From Rhodocyclaceae bacterium (GTDB lineage: Bacteria; Pseudomonadota; Gammaproteobacteria; Burkholderiales; Rhodocyclaceae): a stretch of 64,000 bases of DNA. The position numbers and the translations under genes are program-made. The notes beneath the pieces are model-generated. The model was not told the DNA's origin and ran no database searches. It saw only the letters and a program-made list of their open reading frames with translations. Within the stretch, counting starts at the first letter, position 1, and each line of letters opens with the position of its first letter. Positions 55,130 to 63,059 of this stretch are shown here, in pieces. The DNA lies in NCBI GenBank assembly GCA_013791905.1, contig VMSX01000017.1, positions 186,001 to 250,000 of the forward strand, given 5' to 3'.

Positions 55130-56486
55130 ACGTTTTTCTTGTGCGGTGTGTCTGTAACAAAGCTTGCAATGCTGCCCGCGGCAGTTTGCCGGTGCGGTTG
55201 CGCGGCAGTTCATCGACAAACAACAAGGGACGCGGCAGGAAAACCGGGTCGATATGTTCGCGCAGCGCCGCCAGCAGGTCCGCCGCCGCCATGCCTGGCG
55301 CCACCACGCACGCCGCCAGCCGGGTGACATGGTCGTGGCCGGCTTCGTCGGGCATGTAGAAAGCACCATCCACCACGCCGGGCAGGGCGTTGAGTAAATG
55401 GTTAAGGCTCGCCAATGAGTGCCGCTTGCCCGCGATATTGACCAGATCGGACATGCGTCCGTGGAGCAAGAAGCGCTCGGCGGTAAGCGGTTCAATTATG
55501 TCGTTCATGGCAATCGGGGTCTCGACGTGGCCGCCGCAAGCGCGCATGCAGTCACCTTCCGCAACCAATTTTATCCCGGGCAGCAATTGCCATTCAGCGC
55601 CTTGCGTGGGGTTGCGGGTGGCGATCATTCCGGTTTCAGTGCTGCCATAAATTTCCATTAGCGGTGCATTGCAGCGTGCCTCAACGTCCTGCGCAAGCTG
55701 GGCAGACAGCGGCGCCGTAGCGGATACCACCCGTGCTATCTCAGGCAGCGCCAACCCGGCATCCAGCAAGGCGCGCAGATGCACGGGCGAGGACACCAGC
55801 ACGCGTGGCGTGGGCACGGCCGCCAGTGCCCGGCATATGTCGGCCGGGTAAAACGGCTGCGCTTGGCTGAGCGCGTTACCGCTCTGCCAGGCCATCAGCA
55901 CGGTGGACTCAAGCCCGTACATGTGTTGTGGCGGCACCGTGCCTATCAGGGTGCAGGGGTGGTTGTGGAGCAATCCCAGGCGCAATGCGCCAGCTTGTAC
56001 GCTACCGACCAGTGCGCGCCATGTTTTGGGATGCGGTTGCGGTATGCCGGTCGAACCCGAAGTAAATAACACCGCGATGCGCTGTCCGGCAGCGATTTGC
56101 GGAATTGCGAATTCATCCGGTTGGCCAACGCCCATGACCGGGTACTTCAGTTGGGGCAGGTCTTCCGTGTCCAGATCGCGATCGGTCAGGCAAAATACAT
56201 CCGGCGCAAAAACCTTCATCTGGCGAACTACTTCAGGGGTATGGGCCGGCGGCAGCAGGCTGACTTTGCCGGCCACAATGGCGGCCGCCAGTCCCACGCT
56301 GAAGCGGTAGCGGTCGCTGCACATATTGAGTAGGTGGCTCCCGGCGGGGAAGCGGGCGGCAAGCTGGCCGACCTCGGCCAGGAACTGGCGCAGCGTGACG
56401 GCGCCAGCGGCGCGCCAGGCGATGATGCTGTCCGGGGAGACGTGCGCTACCAGCGGCAGCGAAGGCGTGATCAAGGTTGGTGACAA
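55122..56486 (-). CDS. AMP-binding acyl-ACP/CoA ligase, aryl-polyene-type locus (ApeH-like)
   Basis: This 454-residue adenylating enzyme has FTSGSTGIPQPHPKTW (P-loop), EIYGSTETGMIA and the C-terminal Lys in RNRTGKLPRAAL. It is short for the superfamily, as are ApeH enzymes that load an aryl starter onto an ACP. The substrate would be 4-hydroxybenzoate or a cinnamate. No enzyme making that starter is in the window. Confidence 0.92.
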   Translation of the reverse strand: MSPTLITPSLPLVAHVSPDSIIAWRAAGAVTLRQFLAEVGQLAARFPAGSHLLNMCSDRYRFSVGLAAAIVAGKVSLLPPAHTPEVVRQMKVFAPDVFCLTDRDLDTEDLPQLKYPVMGVGQPDEFAIPQIAAGQRIAVLFTSGSTGIPQPHPKTWRALVGSVQAGALRLGLLHNHPCTLIGTVPPQHMYGLESTVLMAWQSGNALSQAQPFYPADICRALAAVPTPRVLVSSPVHLRALLDAGLALPEIARVVSATAPLSAQLAQDVEARCNAPLMEIYGSTETGMIATRNPTQGAEWQLLPGIKLVAEGDCMRACGGHVETPIAMNDIIEPLTAERFLLHGRMSDLVNIAGKRHSLASLNHLLNALPGVVDGAFYMPDEAGHDHVTRLAACVVAPGMAAADLLAALREHIDPVFLPRPLLFVDELPRNRTGKLPRAALQALLQTHRTRKTYE

Positions 56487-57125
56487 CTAGCGAAAGCGCG
56501 ACGCAGTGCTGCCGTAGGCGCGTACCGCATCAAGGATGTGCGTATCGCGCATCTCGGGCAACACCCGTCGGCGTACCCAATATTCGGTAATGAACATCAA
56601 AGCGACCAGGGGTAGCGTCAAGAAATTGGCAAAAAACGACCAGATGACCAGCGGAGCCAGAAAAAATAGCCCGGTGGAGGTCAGCACCATCGCGGCAAAA
56701 AACAGGGTCCAGGCGACCGTGACCTGCCGCGCGTAAAGTTCATGCTGCGGCGTCAATGGCGCATACAGCGCCGCGGCGAAGCGCGTGCAAAGCGGCTGTT
56801 GCCCGGCGAGCAAGGTACGACCAAAAGCCATGAAGAGGATTAGCTGCATGCCCACATTTTGCAGCCAGTAAACCAGTGCGAAATGCTGTTCAAGCGCCGG
56901 CCATCCGGCCCACAGCGCAACACACGACAGCAGCAGCGCACCCAGCATGATGAAGCGCCGCGGCGAACTCCAGGCCAGCACCAGCGCAATCAATAGCACG
57001 GGCGCAATGGCCACCAACGCGCCCAGATTGCCGTTTTGCGCTGATTCGTTGGTGTAATGCGCCAGTAGCGGATAGCCGATCACCAGCGTGGCAATGCCCA
57101 GCCAGCGGAGGATGCGGAGTGTCAT
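56487..57125 (-). CDS. COG4648-type membrane protein, aryl-polyene-type locus (ApeG-like)
   Basis: This 212-residue protein has about six membrane helices and ends with a charged tail (EMRDTHILDAVRAYGSTASR). It sits one base upstream of the ligase. Proteins of this type occur in nearly all aryl polyene clusters, and their role is unknown. The 171-base gap to the ACP gene has a partial family B element. Confidence 0.88.
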   Translation of the reverse strand: MTLRILRWLGIATLVIGYPLLAHYTNESAQNGNLGALVAIAPVLLIALVLAWSSPRRFIMLGALLLSCVALWAGWPALEQHFALVYWLQNVGMQLILFMAFGRTLLAGQQPLCTRFAAALYAPLTPQHELYARQVTVAWTLFFAAMVLTSTGLFFLAPLVIWSFFANFLTLPLVALMFITEYWVRRRVLPEMRDTHILDAVRAYGSTASRFR

Positions 57126-57182
57126 TTAGCGAGAAACGAGGAACATTTGAGCGAAACAATGTCGCCAGATGCAGGATAAAAC

Positions 57183-57249
57183 ATCGAGCGCAGCGGACCA
57201 GACAGTCGCCTCCCCGCGCGGGGAGGACGGGAGGGGCGGGCGTTGATTG
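57183..57249 (-). repeat. Composite GC hairpin element (family B), partial copy within the aryl-polyene-type operon
   Basis: The minus strand reads AATCAACGCCCGCCCCTCCC, CCTCCCCGCGCGGGGAGG, GCGACTG and CGCTGCGCTCG. The first 20 bases are exactly those at the end of chpA (4395-4414), so the match goes beyond the hairpin. It lacks the end box. Confidence 0.85.
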
Positions 57250-57296
57250 CCTTTAACGATTTCATGGTGCAGGTGGTGGGCGTGCGACCATGGAAG

Positions 57297-57587
57297 TTAG
57301 AGGGTTCGCTCAGTGGCGATATAGTCGGCGAGGCTGCGTAGCGAGCTGAAAATGTGCTGGTTGTCCGTGCTGTCGGCACGCAGTTGCAGACCATAACGCT
57401 TGGAGACCACCAGCGCGACTTCCAGCACGTCAATCGAATCCAGGCCTAAACCCTTGTCATACAACGGGGCGTCGGGAATGATTTGATCCGCGGTGACATC
57501 GAGGTTCAGGCACTCAATCAGCAATTCGGCAATTTCACGTTGAAAATCCGCGCTACTAGAGACAATCGGCTTCTGGTTATCTTGCAT
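57297..57587 (-). CDS. Acyl carrier protein, aryl-polyene-type locus
   Basis: This 96-residue ACP has the phosphopantetheine Ser in LGLDSIDVLEVAL and a typical four-helix layout, with an N-terminal extension (MQDNQKPIVSSSADF). It heads the operon. Standard clusters have two ACPs (ApeE and ApeF); only one is found here, and a repeat lies where the second would be. Confidence 0.93.
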   Translation of the reverse strand: MQDNQKPIVSSSADFQREIAELLIECLNLDVTADQIIPDAPLYDKGLGLDSIDVLEVALVVSKRYGLQLRADSTDNQHIFSSLRSLADYIATERTL

Positions 57588-57675
57588 GGTGTTTCAGTCG
57601 TATCCAGTTAAATTGAGTCGTGCATTGCCACAGCTATCAGCCCATCTGCCCAAATAAATCGGACATATTTTTACT

Positions 57676-57762
57676 TGGTGCCCGGAACCGGAATCGAACC
57701 GGTATGCCTTTGCAGGCGAGGGATTTTAAGTCCCTTGTGTCTACCTATTTCACCATCCGGGC
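57676..57762 (-). tRNA. tRNA-Leu (anticodon UAA)
   Basis: The 87-base gene has an acceptor stem GCCCGGA/TCCGGGC with encoded CCA, a D arm, an anticodon loop CTTAAAA giving UAA, a long variable arm as class II tRNAs have, and GGTTCGATTCC in the T arm. It lies between the aryl-polyene ACP and the hydrolase gene. No integrase or attachment duplicate is visible beside it. Confidence 0.95.
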
Positions 57763-57789
57763 AGCGCCGCCATTCTAAGCCAGTAGCTC

Positions 57790-57905
57790 TACCGCGGCGC
57801 CAGCCGCAATCCGCGCCACTGCGCGAGCGGACGCACCCCGTAACAATCGAGCGCAGCGAACCACCGTCACCTCCCCGCGAGGGGAGGATGGGAGGGGCGG
57901 GCGGA
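57790..57905 (-). repeat. Composite GC hairpin element (family B) between the hydrolase gene and tRNA-Leu
   Basis: The minus strand has CCTCCCCTCGCGGGGAGG, GTGACGGTGGTTCGCTGCGC, TTACGGGGTGC and GCGGATTGCGGCTG, in the same order as at 4394-4510. The end box is missing or diverged. It starts two bases beyond the hydrolase stop. Confidence 0.8.
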
Positions 57906-57906
57906 G

Positions 57907-58557
57907 TTAACTCCACTGACGATGAATGATGTCGCGGAGCAGGTGCAGGCGGCGGTGGAAGAAGTGGTCGGCACCGGGTATGACGGTGATCGGCAAGTTG
58001 AGCGGCTCGGCCCAGGCCAGCACATTGGCAAGCGGCACGGTGTCGTCCGCGGCGCCATGAATGACGATGGTGTCGGCGGGCACGGCGGCGGTTTCATAGT
58101 GGCGCAGGCCCTCGATGAAGCCGGCAGCGGTGCCGACCAGCACCAGTCGGGCTGCGGGTTCGCCGCGCTCGGCGAGTTGTTGCGCCAGGCGGGTCACGAC
58201 GTAGGCACCGAAGGAAAAGCCCGCCAGATAGACTGGCAGGGCCGTACCGAAACGCTCGCGCGCATAGGTCTGTACCGCCAGCAGATCGTCGGTTTCGGCG
58301 CTGCCGTGGTCGTGTTCGCCCTCACTGCCGCCGACGCCACGGAAATTCGGCCGCAGTGTTGCGCAACCGAGTTCGCGAAACGTCCTGGCCAGCGTGGTCA
58401 CCACCTTGTTGTCGGCGGTGCCACCGTAGAGCGGGTGCGGGTGGGCGATGAGCGCGATGCCTGTGGGTATCTCGCTACCGGCTGTTTGCGCCGGTTCGAC
58501 GAAAAGCTCGATACGGCCGTCAGGCCCGTCGAGCAGGACGCGCTCGTGTCTGCTCAC
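57907..58557 (-). CDS. Alpha/beta hydrolase (dienelactone hydrolase-like)
   Basis: The 216 residues have the nucleophile elbow GFSFGAYV, IALIAHPHPLYGGTADNKVV and NFRGVGGSEGEHDHG, and the catalytic His in PGADHFFHRRLH. These features match a widespread proteobacterial family (COG2945) of unknown substrate. The start is GTG 58557, overlapping the ferredoxin stop; a longer ATG frame runs through that gene and is not used. Confidence 0.85.
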   Translation of the reverse strand: MSRHERVLLDGPDGRIELFVEPAQTAGSEIPTGIALIAHPHPLYGGTADNKVVTTLARTFRELGCATLRPNFRGVGGSEGEHDHGSAETDDLLAVQTYARERFGTALPVYLAGFSFGAYVVTRLAQQLAERGEPAARLVLVGTAAGFIEGLRHYETAAVPADTIVIHGAADDTVPLANVLAWAEPLNLPITVIPGADHFFHRRLHLLRDIIHRQWS

Positions 58558-58871
58558 TGATTTTCCAGCAGCAGCCGTTCGACTATCTTGCCCTGGCCGA
58601 GATGCGAATCGACGATCTCGTCGATGTCTTCCTGATCGACATAGGTATACCAGGTGGCCTCGGGATAGACGACGATCACTGGCCCCTTGTCGCAGTGGTC
58701 GAGACAGCCGGCGCTGTTGATGCGCACATTGCCGGGAATCTTGTCGCCCGCTGCCTGGACCTGTTCCTTGCAGTAATCGCGCATTGCCTGGGCACCATTG
58801 TTGTTGCAGCACATTTCACCCGGCTCGCGCTGGTTGGTGCAGAAAAAGACGTGGTGTTTGTAGTAGCTCAT
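58554..58871 (-). CDS. Thioredoxin-like [2Fe-2S] ferredoxin
   Basis: The 105 residues carry the four cluster cysteines in FFCTNQREPGEMCC and NSAGCLDHCDKGPVIVVYPE. The fold is the shethna-type/NuoE-like thioredoxin fold. Such ferredoxins serve as electron carriers in many proteobacteria; its partner is unknown. It is translationally coupled to the hydrolase (GTGA overlap). Confidence 0.92.
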   Translation of the reverse strand: MSYYKHHVFFCTNQREPGEMCCNNNGAQAMRDYCKEQVQAAGDKIPGNVRINSAGCLDHCDKGPVIVVYPEATWYTYVDQEDIDEIVDSHLGQGKIVERLLLENQ

Positions 58872-58906
58872 CGTTGCTCTCCTTGTGTTGGGGGTGCCAA
58901 TTTACC

Positions 58907-58930
58907 AAAGTCGGCTCTGGCGGGACGGCG
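58907..58930 (+). repeat. Family A short repeat between ferredoxin and MFS genes
   Basis: It reads AAAGTCGGCTCTGG followed by CGGGACGGCG, one change from the consensus. It lies in the divergent gap 58872-58974. Confidence 0.78.
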
Positions 58931-58974
58931 CTTTTGGCGTTATAAGCATAAGCCCTGTCAGTTTTCCCCAACCC

Positions 58975-60243
58975 GTGCCCAACTTTCCCGCCCCTCCGGC
59001 CACCCCGCTCGACCCCCTCCGCGAACGCGTTTTGCTGCTGACGCTGGCGGGCATCCAGTTCGTCCATATCCTCGATTTCATGGTCATGATGCCGCTCGGG
59101 CCGATCCTGATGAACGAGTTGGACATCGACGCCCATGCCTTCGCCCTGCTGGTGTCCGCCTACACTTTCACGGCCGCTTTTGCCGGGGTGCTGACGGCGG
59201 TGTTTGTCGATCGCTTCGAGCGGAAACGCCTGCTGTTGATCACGTTCGTGCTGTTTGCCGTGGCGACGCTGGCCTGCGGACTTTCCACCGACTATGCCAG
59301 CCTGCTCATCGCGCGCGGAGCGGCCGGCGCTTTCGGCGGCGTGCTGGGTTCGATGGTGCAGACGATGGTCGGCGACCTGATCCCCTTCGAGCGGCGCGGC
59401 CGTGCCAGCGGCACCCTGATGTCAGCATTTTCGGTCGCGATCGTCGCAGGCGTGCCGTTGTCGCTGTTGTTCGCCAACCATTTCGGCTGGCGTTTCCCGT
59501 TCTTTTTCATTGCCGCGCTGACAGCCGGAATCTTCTTTCTGGGTCTGCGGCAGCTGCCGACGCTGCGCGGTCATCTGCCTTCGGCGGTTACCAGCCCGGC
59601 CGAGCGGGCGCATCCGCTCGCGGCGATGGGCGCGGTCTTGCGCGACACCAACCACCAGCGGGCGCTGCTGTTCGTCGCGCTGCTGATGTTTTCGGGATTT
59701 ACGGTGATCCCCTTCATTACCATCTACGCGACCGCCAACGTCGGCATCCGCCAGGAAGACATTCCCTACATGTATCTGGCCGGCGGCTGCGCCACCTTCT
59801 TCACCGCACGCTGGATCGGGCGGCTGGCCGACGCTTACGGCAAGGTGCGCATCTACCGGCTGGTCGCGCTCTGTTCGCTACTGCCGCTGTTCGTGCAGAC
59901 CCATCTGCCAGTGGTGCCGCTGTGGCTGATGCTGATCTGCTCGACGGTGTTCTTCATTCTGGTGCCGGGACGCATGGTGCCGGCGATGGCGATCATGACC
60001 GCGGCGGTGCAGCCCCGTCTGCGTGGCACCTTCCTGTCGCTTTCCGGTGCCGTGCAAAGCCTGGCCTCAGGCCTTGCCAGCTATCTGGGCGGCGCTATGA
60101 TTGTGCAGGAAGCCGGCGGACAGGTCGTCGGTTACGGCAACGTCGGCCTGGTGGCAATGGGCGCGACGCTGCTGGCGATCGCCTTTGTCGGGCAGATCAG
60201 GCTGTACACGGCGCAGACTAGCCATCCTTCGCCGGGTATTTGA
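58975..60243 (+). CDS. MFS transporter, multidrug/sugar efflux-like
   Basis: The roughly 422-residue carrier has 12 membrane helices. The motif between helices 2 and 3 is VDRFERKRLLL, and RGAAGAFGGVLGS lies in helix 4. It resembles the DHA1-type efflux group (AraJ-like); substrate unknown. GTG 58975 gives a proper N-terminus; the ATG at 58885 is read through a family A repeat (QSRLWRDGAFG) and is unlikely. It overlaps the MazG-like gene tail to tail by 26 bases. Confidence 0.85.
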   Translation: MPNFPAPPATPLDPLRERVLLLTLAGIQFVHILDFMVMMPLGPILMNELDIDAHAFALLVSAYTFTAAFAGVLTAVFVDRFERKRLLLITFVLFAVATLACGLSTDYASLLIARGAAGAFGGVLGSMVQTMVGDLIPFERRGRASGTLMSAFSVAIVAGVPLSLLFANHFGWRFPFFFIAALTAGIFFLGLRQLPTLRGHLPSAVTSPAERAHPLAAMGAVLRDTNHQRALLFVALLMFSGFTVIPFITIYATANVGIRQEDIPYMYLAGGCATFFTARWIGRLADAYGKVRIYRLVALCSLLPLFVQTHLPVVPLWLMLICSTVFFILVPGRMVPAMAIMTAAVQPRLRGTFLSLSGAVQSLASGLASYLGGAMIVQEAGGQVVGYGNVGLVAMGATLLAIAFVGQIRLYTAQTSHPSPGI

Positions 60244-60544
60244 GTGCGGTCTTGGTGATCTTCTCGCGCGCGGCGGCGATCAGATCGACGTCGAGCACAT
60301 TGGCAAGTTCGACCAGATAGATCAGCGTATCGGCCATCTCGTCGCGGATTTTGCCGAGCTTCTCCGGCGAAGGCTTCATGCTTTCTTCCGGGGTGGCCCA
60401 CTGGAAGTGCTCGACCAGTTCGGCGGCTTCGACGATCAGCGCCATGGAAAGGTTCTTCGGCGTGTGGTACTGCTGCCAGTCACGCGCAGCGGCGAAGTCG
60501 CGCAGGGCGGCTTGGAGGGTGGGCAGATCGGTGATTGCGCTCAT
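60218..60544 (-). CDS. MazG-like nucleotide pyrophosphohydrolase
   Basis: This 108-residue all-helical enzyme has the metal-binding pattern EAAELVEHFQW and EMADTLIYLVELANVLDVD. It is of the short, dCTP-pyrophosphatase-like type (RS21-C6/iMazG) and probably cleans altered nucleotides. It overlaps the VanZ-like gene by four bases. Confidence 0.9.
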   Translation of the reverse strand: MSAITDLPTLQAALRDFAAARDWQQYHTPKNLSMALIVEAAELVEHFQWATPEESMKPSPEKLGKIRDEMADTLIYLVELANVLDVDLIAAAREKITKTALKYPAKDG

Positions 60545-61683
60545 TTTTCACTCCTTGAAAGCATTAGCCACGGAAGGGCCAGGAATGGCCAGAGCGATGA
60601 TGCAAGTCGCGTCAGGCCGTTGAAATTGAGAAAGTGTCCCTGTTGCCAGACGCGCAGGGTGTTTTCGAGATAAGGGTTGGCGGGCATCAGGTTGGCGAGC
60701 ACCGTGGCGAGCATCAATGCCAGCGCCGCAGTTGCCTGGCGCTCCCCCGCCGTCAGCCTGAACATCGCAGCCCACAACACAACCCCAATCGTCAGACCAC
60801 CGAGCGTACCCGGCGTGGCCCAAGCGAATCCATGCACGCTTTGCATCAACAACATCAGGGCAAAACTTTTGACGATCATAGCAGCACCGAGCATCGCCAG
60901 CGGGAGCAAGACCGGGTGATTGGCCGCCAGCCGGCTGCCGATGAGGGCAATCGCCAGTGTCTGGGCGGCGACGGTCGCCATTTCCATCTCGATGAAACTG
61001 CCCGCCTCGAAACTGAGCGCGGCGGGCAGACCGACCAAGCCACGCAAGTTCCCGTTGCCGAACAGGAAGGTTTCGGGATTGAGCTGGGTCAGCAGCCAGA
61101 GCGCCACCAGCAACAGGCCATGATCACCCTTGGCACCTCCCAGAAAACGATGTTCGCGCCAGGCGTGCAGTCGGCCACCATCGAGCAGATGGGCGCCCCA
61201 GCGCATGCCCGCCGCCGCACCGAGAAATGCGCCCAGGGTATTCGTCGCCAGATCGAGATTCGACGGCACGCGGCTGGGCAGGAAGTTCTGGGCGATCTCG
61301 AGACTGCCGGAAAGCAATGCCCCCAGCAGCGCCGCCACGGCAAATGCGGCGAGGCGCGGCAGCCGCGTCGACAGGACGGTCGCCCACAGAAAACCGATGG
61401 GCACATAGGCCAGGGTATTGGCCGTGAGGTCGAAGCCGGTGTAATAGCGCGGCCAGTTGGCGGAGAGGAAGGCCAGCGGGCTGACTCCGGTGTCGCGCCA
61501 GCCGACGAAGGGGTGCAGGCTGCCGTAGATTGCCAGCAGCGTCCACACACCTGCCAGATAGAGCGGTAATAATGTGCCCCCCCCGCTAGCGCCGCCATGC
61601 GATGCTTTCCTCCCAGGGGGCCAAGAACCACTCGGGGCGGCCCGGCGTGTTTCTTGCGGCGGCGGGCTTGCTGACACGCGCAA
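60541..61683 (-). CDS. VanZ-like family membrane protein
   Basis: This protein of up to 380 residues has a VanZ-like domain (YGSLHPFVGWRDTGVSPLAF, GFDLTANTLAYVPIGFLWA) and about ten membrane helices in all. VanZ-like proteins may affect surface lipids or antibiotic sensitivity, but the role is not settled. The start is doubtful: the first 35 residues are low in family character and lie in a G-rich stretch with CGGGGCGGCCCGGCG (61632-61646), which resembles the family B end box. Confidence 0.72.
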   Translation of the reverse strand: MRVSASPPPQETRRAAPSGSWPPGRKASHGGASGGGTLLPLYLAGVWTLLAIYGSLHPFVGWRDTGVSPLAFLSANWPRYYTGFDLTANTLAYVPIGFLWATVLSTRLPRLAAFAVAALLGALLSGSLEIAQNFLPSRVPSNLDLATNTLGAFLGAAAGMRWGAHLLDGGRLHAWREHRFLGGAKGDHGLLLVALWLLTQLNPETFLFGNGNLRGLVGLPAALSFEAGSFIEMEMATVAAQTLAIALIGSRLAANHPVLLPLAMLGAAMIVKSFALMLLMQSVHGFAWATPGTLGGLTIGVVLWAAMFRLTAGERQATAALALMLATVLANLMPANPYLENTLRVWQQGHFLNFNGLTRLASSLWPFLALPWLMLSRSEK

Positions 61684-61684
61684 G

Positions 61685-62179
61685 TCAGGCGTTATGGGGT
61701 GTGGCCAGCCGGGCGCGCAGGCGGTGCAACAGTTCCTGAGGCGTCAGGCGGGCGGGATCGAAGCGTGGCAGGTCGATGCCGTCGAGCGTGTTTTTCACCA
61801 GCAGACCCAGATCGGTATCGCCTTCCATCAGCAGGCGGCGATCGAAGAACAGCGTGTCCGGGTCTTCCTCGCGCGCCAGCAGGGCAATGAAGTCGCGGGT
61901 GCGGGCCGAGATGGTCAGGTCGGGCTTGCTGGCATCGAACAGCGGACGAAAGCCGCGCTCGCCATAACTGAAGCGCAGCGTCATGCCCGCATCCAGCACG
62001 CGGATCGTGAAGCGCTTGCCGATGAGCATTTCCAGCGGTTCGCGCGGAATCAGCCGGCCAAGCGCCAGATTGAGGGTGGTCACCAAGGCCAGAGTCGGCG
62101 GCAGTTGCGGCAGCCGGTTACCCAAACGCGTCAGGGGTGCGGGAATCGTGAAGTCAGGCAAGCGAAGATTATTCAGCAT
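61685..62179 (-). CDS. ubiT: UbiT: SCP2-domain lipid carrier for O2-independent ubiquinone synthesis
   Basis: The 164 residues have an SCP2 sterol-carrier-like fold ([38 protein letters not shown]). UbiT binds polyprenyl lipids and helps UbiU-UbiV make ubiquinone without oxygen. It is the third gene of the ubiU-V-T unit and overlaps ubiV by 11 bases. Confidence 0.93.
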   Translation of the reverse strand: MLNNLRLPDFTIPAPLTRLGNRLPQLPPTLALVTTLNLALGRLIPREPLEMLIGKRFTIRVLDAGMTLRFSYGERGFRPLFDASKPDLTISARTRDFIALLAREEDPDTLFFDRRLLMEGDTDLGLLVKNTLDGIDLPRFDPARLTPQELLHRLRARLATPHNA

Positions 62180-63059
62180 TGATGTTCACCATTTCAAGTC
62201 CGGGGCGCTCGTGCCAGAAGCCGTTGCAATAATCGCCGCCCGGCATGTTCGTTGCCGGCTGGTTTTCGATCAGCCGGCGATAGGCGCCAATCAATTCGAT
62301 CATGGCGTCGGATTGCGGCGAAATGCGCAGCAGGTCAACCTCGGCGGCGACCAGTTCGGGTAGTTCGCGCTCAAGATGATAAACCCTGGCCGACTGGGTC
62401 TGGGTGCCGTTGATGGTCAGGAACGCTTCGCCATCGCGGGTTTTCAGCGCCAGGCCATCGGGAAAGTCGATGCAGCGGAATTCGCAGGTGTCCTTCTGCA
62501 GGTTGTAGCGGCGTGCGGTGAAGCAGCGCGCCGAGTAGGCCAGCGGTAGGCGGCCATGCACGAACACTTCGGTCTCGATGCCAACGGGCTTTTCCCGCTG
62601 CAGGTCGGTGAGTGCCTTGCGGCCGATTTCCGGCGGCATCACCCAGCGCGTGGCGCCGGCATCGGCCAGCAGTTTCAGCGTATGGCTGTTGAAGATATTC
62701 AACGTCGGGCCGGCGACGAAAGTCTGGCCGCGTTCGGCCAATTGCCGCACCGCGCCCATCTCGTTGGCCTCGATGGTCAGTCGCGCATCGTCCCGCGCGG
62801 CATCGAGCAGGCGGCGTACCGCCTTGAGATCGGATTCCGATTCGATCAGCGGCAGGGTCGACAGCGCCACCTGCTTGCCGGCATCGGCCAAGGCAGTCGC
62901 GACTTCAAGCCAGTCGTCGAGGCGCATCTCATGGCGGCGCGAACAGACCGCTTCGCCCAAATAAATGACATCGACCGGCTGCGTCGCCATGGCGGCGTAA
63001 AAATCCATGACGCGCTGTTGCGGCCAGTAGTAGAGCAGGGGGCCAAGGGTTAATTTCAT
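62169..63059 (-). CDS. ubiV: UbiV: U32-family O2-independent ubiquinone hydroxylase subunit
   Basis: This 296-residue U32-like protein forms a complex with UbiU that hydroxylates the ubiquinone ring without O2. It carries one [4Fe-4S] cluster; four cysteines are visible in [21 protein letters not shown] and the C-terminal [11 protein letters not shown]. The ATG at 63059 gives [13 protein letters not shown]; it shares one base with the ubiU stop. Confidence 0.95.
   Translation of the reverse strand: MKLTLGPLLYYWPQQRVMDFYAAMATQPVDVIYLGEAVCSRRHEMRLDDWLEVATALADAGKQVALSTLPLIESESDLKAVRRLLDAARDDARLTIEANEMGAVRQLAERGQTFVAGPTLNIFNSHTLKLLADAGATRWVMPPEIGRKALTDLQREKPVGIETEVFVHGRLPLAYSARCFTARRYNLQKDTCEFRCIDFPDGLALKTRDGEAFLTINGTQTQSARVYHLERELPELVAAEVDLLRISPQSDAMIELIGAYRRLIENQPATNMPGGDYCNGFWHERPGLEMVNINAE

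Noticed and set aside
57676-57905. tRNA-Leu as the attachment site of a genomic island holding the aryl-polyene-type genes
   Set aside because: No integrase, no duplicate of the tRNA 3' end and no sharp boundary were found; only a dispersed element lies next to it.
58602-60221. A 539-codon plus-strand frame across the ferredoxin and the second MFS gene
   Set aside because: It crosses two confident genes and shows Arg/Ala-rich shadow composition.
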